Assembly: GCA_017444065.1 (NCBI GenBank) | Contig: JAFSXJ010000002.1 | Location: forward strand, 1 to 35,537 | Source of the DNA: Paludibacteraceae bacterium | GTDB taxonomy: Bacteria > Bacteroidota > Bacteroidia > Bacteroidales > Paludibacteraceae | Length of the DNA: 35,537 nucleotides | Direction: 5' to 3' | Shown: positions 23,164 through 30,741 of the stretch, one piece after another | Numbering within the stretch: position 1 is the stretch's first letter | Layout of the letters: each line of letters begins with the position of its first letter | Notes under the pieces: generated by a model | What the model was told of the DNA's origin: nothing | The model's database searches: none | The model's input: the letters and a program-made list of their open reading frames with translations, nothing else | Made by a program: the position numbers and the translations under genes

Positions 23164-23220
23164 ATGGATTTTAAATCGGCATATATTATTATCTTCTTCC
23201 GCAAATTACCATCTCCGTAG
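23164..23220 (+). CDS. Possible 18-residue leader peptide
   Basis: A short frame, MDFKSAYIIIFFRKLPSP, begins about 17 nt into the predicted transcript and stops at TAG 23218-23220, inside a small CTCCG/CGGAG hairpin. It may be a leader peptide coupled to the RNA structure downstream, or chance. Its Ile/Phe run is suggestive but not proof. Confidence 0.25.
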   Translation: MDFKSAYIIIFFRKLPSP

Positions 23221-23265
23221 CGTCGGAGTGACAACATAACATATTAACATAGCATTACTATTTTT

Positions 23266-23497
23266 CGCGTTCAAAAGAAAAAAGCCTAGGAAACTGATTT
23301 CTTTACGAAACGGATAATGCTTCACGGATACGCCTAATGTATAGGACTTCCAACATACCCTATTTAGTTCACACTTGGTGTGGACTCTCTAAGGGTATGG
23401 ACGAAGGTTCTTCCTAGGCTCCTCCGTGAACGCGAATAGAGGTTCACACCTTTTCTATGTCCGTCCATGAGGGATAGTATGCGCAAATGTACTATCC
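23266..23497 (+). promoter_or_regulatory. Long structured leader with competing helices
   Basis: Helices: CGCGTTCA (23266-23273)/TGAACGCG (23427-23434); AGCCTAGGAA (23283-23292)/TTCCTAGGCT (23411-23420); CATACCCT (23354-23361)/AGGGTATG (23392-23399); AGTTCACAC (23366-23374)/GTGTGGACT (23378-23386); GGATAGTA (23472-23479)/TACTATCC (23490-23497). Alternatives exclude these: TTCACGGA (23321-23328)/TCCGTGAA (23423-23430); GGTGTGGAC (23377-23385)/GTTCACACC (23442-23450); ATGGACG/CGTCCAT (23397-23403/23462-23468). The last hairpin ends 3 bp before the methyltransferase ATG. Likely a cis-regulatory RNA; a mobile-element remnant is the alternative. Confidence 0.5.
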
Positions 23498-23500
23498 TTC

Positions 23501-24175
23501 ATGCCGGACGAAAAACAATCTTCCGCAAACATACCACCTGCGCGACAAGTCAAGTCGCGAGAGCGTGTGCAGAAGCACGGCGAGGTCTTTACTGCGCCGC
23601 GTGAGGTGAATGCGATGCTTGATCTTGTGAAGAACGAGACCGAGCGTCTGGACTCGCGTTTCCTGGAGCCAGCTTGCGGTGACGGCAACTTCCTCGTGGA
23701 GATACTGCGCCGCAAACTTGCAGTAGCGAATAACAACTACCAGAAACATCAATCGCAACTGCAATACGAGAAAGATGCAATACTGGCAATCAGTAGCATC
23801 TATGGTATAGACATCCTACCCGACAACGCACAGGAGTGCCGTGCACGTTTGTTGGAGATTTTCAAAGAGTATTATCAAGGCCTATTCCCAAAAGCCGTAA
23901 AGCCGGAGTGTATAACTTCGGCGGAGTATCTGCTGTCAAAGAACATCATCCTTGGCGATGCGCTTACTTACCGCCGCATAGACAATCCCAACGAATGGAT
24001 CATCATCAGCGAATGGAGTATGCTGCCAAGCGGATTGATGAACAGGCGCGACTATGAGTTCTCGTATCTGGTAGGCGATAGTGCTACCGATGATTTGTTC
24101 TCGGACATCCCTTGTCAGACTTTTGATCCACAACCGTTCCTCAATCTAAATCCCCAGGCCTATGGAGAAAAATAA
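23501..24175 (+). CDS. Adenine methyltransferase-like protein with motif I only
   Basis: A 224-residue protein with a clear SAM-binding motif I (RFLEPACGDGNFLVEIL, residues about 53-69), preceded by HGEVFTAPREVNAMLDLV as in N6-adenine methylases. No NPPY/DPPY catalytic motif occurs in the rest of the protein. The C-terminal part (NIILGDALTYRRID, EWSMLPSGLMNRRDYEF) resembles companion methylase subunits. It could supply SAM binding or a regulatory role to the next gene, which it overlaps by 14 bp. It is preceded by the structured leader. Confidence 0.7.
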   Translation: MPDEKQSSANIPPARQVKSRERVQKHGEVFTAPREVNAMLDLVKNETERLDSRFLEPACGDGNFLVEILRRKLAVANNNYQKHQSQLQYEKDAILAISSIYGIDILPDNAQECRARLLEIFKEYYQGLFPKAVKPECITSAEYLLSKNIILGDALTYRRIDNPNEWIIISEWSMLPSGLMNRRDYEFSYLVGDSATDDLFSDIPCQTFDPQPFLNLNPQAYGEK

Positions 24176-25649
24176 CTATAACCCCGATGTGCTCAACTGC
24201 ATCGCCAACCTCAGTAATGATGAGGTGTTTACGCCTCCGCAGTTAGTGAATGAAATGCTGGATTTGCTTCCGCAGTCACTCTTCAACAATCCTGAAACGC
24301 GCTTTCTTGACCCGTTTACTAAAAGTGGCGTTTTCTTGCGAGAGATAGTCAAACGACTGGATGTCGGTCTTTCTACCGTTATACCTGATCGGCAAGAACG
24401 TATTTTGCATATCATGCATCATCAGGTGTTCGGCATAGCACTTACTGAACTGACTTCGCTTCTTGCGCGTCGCACGGTCTATTGCAGCAAGTTTGCAGAT
24501 AGTGAACACAGCGTAGGGCATTTCAAAACGCGCGAAGGACATATTTTGTATACGCCCATGCAACACACATGGCAAAATGGTCGTTGTATATACTGTGGCG
24601 CATCCAAAGAAGTCTTCGACCGTGGCGATGCGGCAGAAACGTACGCATATAACTTTATTCATACCAACAACCCCGAAAAATTCTTCCCTAATATGACTTT
24701 CGATGTAATTATAGGTAATCCTCCATATCAGATAGAAGATGGAGGCTTTGGAATTAGTGCTAGACCAATATATCATTTGTTCATCCTTCAAGCGATGAAA
24801 TTGCAACCTCGATATTTAACCATGATTGTTCCTGCAAGGTGGTTTGCCGGAGGGAAAGGACTTGATGATTTTAGAAAGGAAATGCTGAATGACAATAGAA
24901 TAAGAATGATTCATGATTATCCTCAAGCATATGAATGTTTCCCTGGTGTTCAAATAAAAGGTGGAGTGTGTTACTTCCTATGGGATAGGGATCATCGTGG
25001 GCTATGTAGTGTTGTAACTCATAAGGAAAATATTGCTTCAGAGCCGATGGAAAGACCATTGTTGGAAAAAGGTTGTGATACATTTATTCGGTATAATGAA
25101 GCCATAAGCATACTATATAAAGTGCAACATAAGGAGGAAAAAACGCTATATGATTATGTAAGTTCTCGTAATCCATTTGGCATGAATACCACATTTCATG
25201 GTACTAAATCAGGAAAAGTTAGGTTATATGAAAATCAAGGTATTTCATATATTAATAGAGAAGATGTCCGAAAGAATGTAGAAATAATTGAATCATATAA
25301 GGTATTTATCCCTCGTGCAGGAAGCGGAAGCGATTCTTTCCCACACCCAATTTTAGGATGTCCATTTATTGGGGAGCCAAACTCTGCATGCACAGAAACA
25401 TACATGTATATTGGTCCATTTAAGAATGAACAAGAAGCAAAGAACGCTATCACATATATAAAAACACGCTTTTTACGATTTCTTGTAATGCTAAAAAAGG
25501 TGACACAAGATACCACAAGGAGTGTTTATCAATTTGTTCCTCTCCAAGATTTCTCGGAGCCGTGGACGGATGAGAAACTATATGCCAAATACGGATTGGA
25601 CGAAAGAGAGATTGCCTTTATCGAAAGTATGATTCGTCCGATGGAATGA
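24162..25649 (+). CDS. Eco57I-like N6-adenine DNA methyltransferase
   Basis: A 495-residue modification enzyme of the restriction system. It has a motif I variant (RFLDPFTKSGVFLREIV, residues about 47-63), a CxxC (RCIYCGAS) and the catalytic NPPY (residues 186-189, in FDVIIGNPPYQ). The region after NPPY is the presumed target-recognition part. From roughly 24,690 to 25,550 the DNA is distinctly more AT-rich than the start of the gene, suggesting recombination of the recognition domain. It overlaps the upstream gene by 14 bp. A GIY-YIG/helicase nuclease lies downstream, separated by the ATPase cassette. Confidence 0.85.
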   Translation: MEKNNYNPDVLNCIANLSNDEVFTPPQLVNEMLDLLPQSLFNNPETRFLDPFTKSGVFLREIVKRLDVGLSTVIPDRQERILHIMHHQVFGIALTELTSLLARRTVYCSKFADSEHSVGHFKTREGHILYTPMQHTWQNGRCIYCGASKEVFDRGDAAETYAYNFIHTNNPEKFFPNMTFDVIIGNPPYQIEDGGFGISARPIYHLFILQAMKLQPRYLTMIVPARWFAGGKGLDDFRKEMLNDNRIRMIHDYPQAYECFPGVQIKGGVCYFLWDRDHRGLCSVVTHKENIASEPMERPLLEKGCDTFIRYNEAISILYKVQHKEEKTLYDYVSSRNPFGMNTTFHGTKSGKVRLYENQGISYINREDVRKNVEIIESYKVFIPRAGSGSDSFPHPILGCPFIGEPNSACTETYMYIGPFKNEQEAKNAITYIKTRFLRFLVMLKKVTQDTTRSVYQFVPLQDFSEPWTDEKLYAKYGLDEREIAFIESMIRPME

Positions 25650-25742
25650 AGCCTTCAGCAACGCAATCACATCGGCTTCATGTAACGGCAAACCAAAGGT
25701 ATAGCACGGGTATAGCAACCCTATACGATAACAAGCGTTCTT
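25650..25742. other. Short spacer after the methyltransferase
   Basis: About 93 bp between the methyltransferase stop and the left direct repeat of the ATPase cassette. On the minus strand it can be read as residues ending GLPLHEADVIALLKASF. A similar ADVIALI string can be read on the minus strand after the helicase gene (near 29,960-30,000). It may be residue of a lost gene. No intact gene is present. Confidence 0.3.
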
Positions 25743-25789
25743 TGACAGACTGACAAGAGAAATAGGTGGAGAATAAAATTTGTACAACT

Positions 25790-25858
25790 CCACAATCTTC
25801 GGAACAAACATTCCACAACTTTCGGAACAAAATAGCTACAATCTTCGGAAAAGTGAAC
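25790..25858 (+). repeat. Three tandem 23-bp iteron-like repeats
   Basis: Copies start at 25790, 25813 and 25836, each with a core CYACAAYYTTCGGAA followed by an A-rich segment. The exact 23-bp spacing (about two helical turns) suggests protein-binding sites upstream of the ATPase gene. Confidence 0.75.
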
Positions 25859-25926
25859 AAAATATTTGCAAATATCAGATTTTTTTTCTTATTTCGCTAC
25901 GCTCTAACGATTATTTTTATGAATTA

Positions 25927-25958
25927 TTTGCATAATTCAAAAATTTTTCATAACTTTG
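25927..25958 (+). promoter_or_regulatory. Promoter of the ATPase gene
   Basis: TTTG (25927-25930), a 20-bp spacer, TAACTTTG (25951-25958), 51 bp before ATG 26010. Upstream, at 25863, a 25-bp copy of the MNT-HEPN promoter's upstream half ends in a mutated -7 (TTATTTCG), a decayed second promoter. Confidence 0.7.
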
Positions 25959-26009
25959 CGGGCAAATTTGAACTTCAACTGCAATTTTGTCCAAAACGAG
26001 CATAAGGTT

Positions 26010-27158
26010 ATGTATCAAAGAGCATTACAACCGTACATCATGAGTGTTATAGCTCAATTCCCCGTTATTTCGATAACAGGACCGCGCCAATCAGGAAAGA
26101 CCACGTTATGTAAGATGTTATTTCCCGATTACGACTACTATAATTTGGAAACCGACCAGGATATTGAAGTCATATCTCAAAACATTCATGATTTTTTGCG
26201 GCAGGAGCGCAAAGGTCTTATTATTGATGAAGCACATAATTTGCCCAATTTGTTTTCAGAAGTACAAGTGGCAGTGGATGAAGATGATAGCCGTCGGATA
26301 GTATTGTCAGGCAGCAGCAATTTTCTGATAATGCAAAGTATAACACAATCGCTCGCAGGCAGAGCCGCCATCATCCGCTTGCTTCCTCTTTCGCTTTACG
26401 AATTGGGTGAAGAGGCAAAAACGGATACCGACACCCTGATATACAAGGGATTCTATCCTGCTATATGGGGGAAAGGACGAGAGGTGAAAGAAGTGTATAA
26501 CACCTACTTCACCACATATATACAACGCGATGTGCAGCAGATTGTTAATGTGAAGGATTTGCGTCAGTTCCGCCGTTTTGTACAACTTTGTGCCACCCGT
26601 GTCGGACAGGAATTTGTGGCGAGTTCGATTGCAGATGAGCTGGCAATAAGCATACATACCGTCAATAGTTGGTTGAGCGTATTGGAGGCTTCATATATCA
26701 CGTTTACACTCTCTCCATATTTTCGCAATATGGGTAAACGCATCGTCAAGACTCCAAAACTGTATTTCTATGACACAGGATTGGTTTGTTATCTGTTAGG
26801 TCTAAAATCTCCGGATGATGTACGCAACTCATTTATGCGTGGCGCACTATTTGAGAATTTGGTTGTGGCAGAGATGATGAAGAATCGCTACAATGCAGGA
26901 ATGAGTAATGTGGACCTTTATTTCTATCGCGATAAATCGCAAAAAGAAGTGGATGTCGTAGAGGAATTAGCATATCCGAATATGCAGATCTTTGAGATCA
27001 AGTCCGCTACAGCAATCAAACCTGACTTTTTTAGGAACATGAACTATTTCCGTAAGATATATGGGCATGCTGTTGTGTCATCCAAACTGATATACGACGG
27101 TAGTCATGAAATGGATATACCGGACAACGGAATAGTCAACTTCCGCCATGTAAACTAA
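26010..27158 (+). CDS. AAA ATPase with DUF4143 domain
   Basis: A 382-residue member of the AAA_14/DUF4143 family common in Bacteroidales. Walker A is GPRQSGKTTLCK (about residues 24-35), Walker B KGLIIDEAHNLPNLF, and LSGSSNFLIMQSITQSLAGR follows as sensor region. The C-terminal DUF4143 part has an SIADELAISIHTVNSWLSVLE winged-helix segment and a nuclease-like ending (DLYFYRDKSQKEVDVV ... IFEIKSA). The ATG at 26010 is chosen because the longer frame starts within the promoter. The function of the family is not established. The gene interrupts the restriction operon and has its own promoter. Confidence 0.85.
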   Translation: MYQRALQPYIMSVIAQFPVISITGPRQSGKTTLCKMLFPDYDYYNLETDQDIEVISQNIHDFLRQERKGLIIDEAHNLPNLFSEVQVAVDEDDSRRIVLSGSSNFLIMQSITQSLAGRAAIIRLLPLSLYELGEEAKTDTDTLIYKGFYPAIWGKGREVKEVYNTYFTTYIQRDVQQIVNVKDLRQFRRFVQLCATRVGQEFVASSIADELAISIHTVNSWLSVLEASYITFTLSPYFRNMGKRIVKTPKLYFYDTGLVCYLLGLKSPDDVRNSFMRGALFENLVVAEMMKNRYNAGMSNVDLYFYRDKSQKEVDVVEELAYPNMQIFEIKSATAIKPDFFRNMNYFRKIYGHAVVSSKLIYDGSHEMDIPDNGIVNFRHVN

Positions 27159-27205
27159 ATGTCTCTTGTCAGTCTGTCCAAAGCATATTAAACAAATGAC
27201 AGACT

Positions 27206-29935
27206 ATGGCAGCACAAGACTTATTACAAGCAAAGGTTGAAACAACCCCTATCATTTATGCCTATAGCGACACGCGCTATCCGGGTGCGCTGAAAGTGGG
27301 CTTTACCACGCGTCCGATAGAGGTGCGTATGCATGAGCATTATCCGACCGTTGTGCCCAATCAGTCGTGGAACGTGGAACTGGTGCGTCCGGCTATGCGC
27401 AACGACGGCACAACATTCGACGACCACGCCGTGCACCGCGTACTGCGCGAGAGCAATATCCGTTGTGTAAACGGCGAATGGTACAAATGCGACACAAAGA
27501 CTGTGGAGCGTGCCATCCGGGCTGTTGTTTCCAATCAAAGCACCATCATCCAACGCGACCGCTCATTCACTATGCGCGACGAGCAAGCCGAAGCGGTGCG
27601 CAAGACATCCGAATATTTCTTCCGTTTCTATAGTGACCCGCATAACCATGGATTCACGCCGCACTTCCTCTGGAACGCCAAGATGCGTTTCGGCAAGACC
27701 TTCACAACCTACCAACTGGCTCTCCGCATGCATTGGCGGCGGGTGCTTGTCCTGACTTTCAAACCGGCAGTACGTTCGGCATGGAAAGAAGACCTGCTCA
27801 CGCACCGCGATTTTGAAGGCTGGCAGTTCTGTGAGAAGCAGGACGACCGCAATTTTGCTCCTGTCAACGAACGCAAGCCGTTTGTCTGTTTCGCTTCCTT
27901 CCAAGATGTGCTCGGCAGGAATGAGAACGGAGGAATAAAAGCCACGAACGAATGGCTGCAAGATGTCGATTGGGATTGCATCGTGCTGGATGAGTATCAT
28001 TTTGGCGCATGGGGCAAACGTGCCAAAGAGTTCTACGACAAACAAGACATAGCTAACTTGGAGATTGATGAGCGGCAAGGTATTCTGTTTGAAGATTCCG
28101 AAACCAAGGAGCGTCAGGCTATCGAAGATTACGATGAGCAGCTGATGCCGCTTACCACGCGAGCCTACCTCTATCTGTCGGGCACTCCTTTCCGTGCAAT
28201 CGCATCCGGCGAGTTTATCGAGGAACAGATTTTCAACTGGACGTACTCAGATGAGCAAGACGCCAAAGCCAAGTGGGACAAAGACGGTTATAATCCATAC
28301 GCAGCTTTGCCGCGCATGGTAATGATGACATACCAGTTGCCGGATAGTATTCGTGAGATTGCCCTTCAAGGCGAGTTTAATGAGTTTGACCTGAACGAGT
28401 TCTTCCGCGCAGAAGGTAACCGCTTTGTGCACGAGGAATATGTGCAGCATTGGCTGGAGTGGATTCGTGGCAGTTTTGCCGAACAGCTTGTCACCGACCT
28501 GAAGTTGCAAACAGAGAAACCGCCTGTGCCTTACAGCGATTTCCGTCTGAAAAGTTACTTACAACATACATTCTGGTTCTTGCCGTCCGTCGCGGCATGT
28601 AAGGCGATGAAGCATTTGCTCCAAAGCCGTGCTAACTCGTATTACCACGACTATCGCGTTATATTGGCAGCAGGAAATGATGCCGGCATGGGCGCCGATG
28701 CACTCAATCCTGTCTATGATGCCATGGATAATCCGCAAGAAACGAAGACCATCACACTCTCTTGCGGCAAGCTGAGCACAGGCGTGACCGTTCGTCCGTG
28801 GTCGGGTATCTTCATGCTCCGTAATTCTTCGTCGCCGGAGACCTACTTCCAGGCGGCTTTTCGTGTGCAATCGCCATGGACGACACAAGACGAATATGGT
28901 AAAGAGCAAATACTCAAACCCGTTTGCTATGTGTTCGACTTTGCGCCTGACCGAGCAATCAAACAAGTGGCGGACTATAGCTGCCGTCTGAATATCAATG
29001 AGGATAATCCCGAAACAAAAGTAGGCGAGTTTATCAAGTTCCTTCCAATACTTGCCTACGATGGCAACTCCATGAAGGAGATTGATGCAGCAGGTATCCT
29101 CGATATGGCGATGAGCGGTACCACATCTACTTTGCTGGCTCGTCGGTGGGAGAGTGCGCTTCTCGTGAACGTGGATAATGCTACCTTGCTTAAACTCATG
29201 GGGAATGTGGATGCTATGCGTGCCCTACAGAATATCGAAGGATTCCGTGCGTTACGGCAAGACATTGAAACCATCATCAACAAGTCCGAGCAGATAAAGA
29301 AAGCCAAAAAACAGAAAGAGAAGTTGACCGAGCGGCAGAAGAAAGAACTGACTGAGGAAGAAAAGAAAACGAAGTCGCTTCGCAAACAAATCCAGGAAAA
29401 GTTAATCAAGTTTGCGACACGTATTCCAGTTTTCATGTATCTGACGGACTTCCGCGAGTACTGCTTACGCGATGTGATTACTCAATTGGAGCCGGACTTG
29501 TTCCGTAAGGTAACAGGCCTTACTATAGCGGATTTTGAGTTGCTCATCAGTCTCAATGTCTTTAATGCCGCGTTGATGAACGATGCCGTTTATAAGTTCA
29601 AACGCTATGAAGACAGCAGCCTCAGTTATACCGGCATACAGGCGCAAGAACTGAAGGGCGTCGGCTTGTATGATACTGTTATCTATCCGCAAACCAAGCA
29701 GCAAGTGGCGCAGCCGGCACCTATTAGGCATCCGCATAAGCCAAAGCAAGAAACGGCTTCTACTCCCACACCAGTCAGTCACGTGCACAAAGCAGGGGAT
29801 AATGTGTTCCATAAGACTTTTGGCGCAGGTAGTATCCTCTCAATTGATGAGAAATATGTCATCTGCCGCTTTGAAGGCAACAGGGAAAAGAAGTTCCTCT
29901 ATCCGCAAGTTTTTGAGCAGGGATATTTACACTGA
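27206..29935 (+). CDS. GIY-YIG/DEAD-box helicase restriction protein
   Basis: A 909-residue multidomain protein. Residues about 10-105 look like a GIY-YIG (T5orf172/MUG113-type) nuclease: IIYAYSD...PGALKVGFTTR and, at its end, NGEWYKC. An SF2 helicase follows: DEQAEAVRKT, Walker A-like NAKMRFGKTFTT (about 155-167), DEYH motif II (262-265), SGTPF motif III (325-329) and FQAAFRVQSPW near motif VI. A highly charged coiled-coil stretch (about 690-740) comes next. The last 45 residues (GDNVFHKTFGAGSILSI...) form a small beta domain similar to the UvrD C-terminus at 34139. It is probably the endonuclease/translocase partner of the two upstream methyltransferase genes, separated from them by the ATPase cassette. 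Confidence 0.8.
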   Translation: MAAQDLLQAKVETTPIIYAYSDTRYPGALKVGFTTRPIEVRMHEHYPTVVPNQSWNVELVRPAMRNDGTTFDDHAVHRVLRESNIRCVNGEWYKCDTKTVERAIRAVVSNQSTIIQRDRSFTMRDEQAEAVRKTSEYFFRFYSDPHNHGFTPHFLWNAKMRFGKTFTTYQLALRMHWRRVLVLTFKPAVRSAWKEDLLTHRDFEGWQFCEKQDDRNFAPVNERKPFVCFASFQDVLGRNENGGIKATNEWLQDVDWDCIVLDEYHFGAWGKRAKEFYDKQDIANLEIDERQGILFEDSETKERQAIEDYDEQLMPLTTRAYLYLSGTPFRAIASGEFIEEQIFNWTYSDEQDAKAKWDKDGYNPYAALPRMVMMTYQLPDSIREIALQGEFNEFDLNEFFRAEGNRFVHEEYVQHWLEWIRGSFAEQLVTDLKLQTEKPPVPYSDFRLKSYLQHTFWFLPSVAACKAMKHLLQSRANSYYHDYRVILAAGNDAGMGADALNPVYDAMDNPQETKTITLSCGKLSTGVTVRPWSGIFMLRNSSSPETYFQAAFRVQSPWTTQDEYGKEQILKPVCYVFDFAPDRAIKQVADYSCRLNINEDNPETKVGEFIKFLPILAYDGNSMKEIDAAGILDMAMSGTTSTLLARRWESALLVNVDNATLLKLMGNVDAMRALQNIEGFRALRQDIETIINKSEQIKKAKKQKEKLTERQKKELTEEEKKTKSLRKQIQEKLIKFATRIPVFMYLTDFREYCLRDVITQLEPDLFRKVTGLTIADFELLISLNVFNAALMNDAVYKFKRYEDSSLSYTGIQAQELKGVGLYDTVIYPQTKQQVAQPAPIRHPHKPKQETASTPTPVSHVHKAGDNVFHKTFGAGSILSIDEKYVICRFEGNREKKFLYPQVFEQGYLH

Positions 29936-30205
29936 CAGTCAACCTTTGCAGGAGTACCGTCAACCGTGCCTGATGAGTGCAATGACGTCCGCCGCATCGC
30001 CAAACGCATAACGACCTGCCAATAGCCACCTCATCGCCAGCTCTTCATCTTCCTTGACAGCAAGACCTCCACCGTCCCTTCGCAAATGGTCAGCGCCCGC
30101 TTAAACTCCGATTAGCCCCCAATTAGCTCTCGAATCACCTTTATATAGAAGCACAGGGTGACGGGCATAGAAATTGAAGATATTTGCAACTTTCTTTCGG
30201 AAAAA
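29936..30205. other. Intergenic stretch with possible gene residue
   Basis: On the minus strand, about 29,970-30,105, two overlapping frames give protein-like strings (FKRALTICEGTVEVLLSRKMK in one, LLAGRYAFGDAADVIALIRHG in another), both lacking starts and interrupted by stops. They may be remains of a decayed gene. Nothing intact is supported. Confidence 0.3.
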
Positions 30206-30237
30206 TTTGCAAATGTGGATTATTTATTGTACTTTTG
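30206..30237 (+). promoter_or_regulatory. Promoter of the mgtC-like gene
   Basis: TTTG (30206-30209), a 20-bp spacer, TACTTTTG (30230-30237). The 58 bp ending here are nearly the same as the thioredoxin promoter region at 9059-9116. Confidence 0.75.
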
Positions 30238-30273
30238 CAGGGAATTTCAATAATCACCCAACATTTGCTTATC

Positions 30274-30741
30274 ATGAACGAAATCATTCAGAACTTTCTG
30301 CATACCGATTGGATGGGCACAGTCTCCAAGCTCGGCATGGCATTCATATTAGGTTACCTGATTGGCATTGAACGCGAGTTGCACGGCAAGGTAGTCGGCA
30401 CACGCACCGTGACCCTGATTGCCATCGGCACGGCGATGTACGTACTGATGTCCCCAACCATCTTCGGCGGCGACAACTCGCGAATAATAGCTCAAGTCGT
30501 GTCCGGCATAGGTTTCCTGGGTGCCGGTATCATCTTCAAGGACGGCGACACGGTCAAGGGTCTGACCACCGCTGCCACTGTCTGGTGCGCAGCAGCCGTC
30601 GGAGGTCTGTGCGGATTCGGGATGTTCGCCGAAGCCATACTGGGCACAGTGGCAATCATCATTATCAACATCTTCTTCAGGCATCGCCTGTCCAAACTCG
30701 AGAAAGAGGAGAGGAACAAAAAGAGTGAACGGAAGGTTTAG
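30274..30741 (+). CDS. MgtC/SapB-family membrane protein
   Basis: A 155-residue inner-membrane protein. The ATG at 30274, 37 bp after the promoter, is preferred to the longer frame, which starts before the -33 element. The family blocks are clear: FILGYLIGIERELHGKVVGTRTV, and VSGIGFLGAGIIFKDGDTVKGLTTAATVW with the conserved acidic residue. Four to five membrane helices are followed by a short charged tail. MgtC proteins are linked to magnesium limitation and control of ATP synthase in Salmonella; many homologues, like this short one lacking the C-terminal domain, have no assigned role. It converges on rsgA with stop codons overlapping. Confidence 0.85.
   Translation: MNEIIQNFLHTDWMGTVSKLGMAFILGYLIGIERELHGKVVGTRTVTLIAIGTAMYVLMSPTIFGGDNSRIIAQVVSGIGFLGAGIIFKDGDTVKGLTTAATVWCAAAVGGLCGFGMFAEAILGTVAIIIINIFFRHRLSKLEKEERNKKSERKV

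Larger units (their letters stand above)
25743..27205 (+). mobile_element. Candidate inserted cassette carrying a DUF4143 ATPase
   Basis: TGACAGACT occurs as a direct repeat at 25743-25751 and 27197-27205, the latter ending exactly at the helicase start codon. A 17-bp sequence, GACAGACTGACAAGAGA (25744-25760), recurs perfectly inverted at 27162-27178. Between them lie a three-copy 23-bp repeat, a decayed promoter copy, a good promoter and one ATPase gene, all AT-rich. No transposase is present. The layout fits an insertion into the restriction operon between the methyltransferase and nuclease genes. Confidence 0.5.

Noticed and set aside
23283-23330. Hammerhead-like core (CTGA ... GAAAC) in the restriction leader
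   Set aside because: The sequence lacks the required CTGANGA box and the matching three-helix arrangement, so a self-cleaving ribozyme is not supported.
25790-25858. A CRISPR array
   Set aside because: The three units are directly adjacent imperfect copies without spacers, and no cas genes are present.
25578-25860. Overlapping minus-strand frames after the second methyltransferase
   Set aside because: They span the 23-bp repeats and the direct repeat boundary and change character at each. At most they contain a gene remnant, noted separately.
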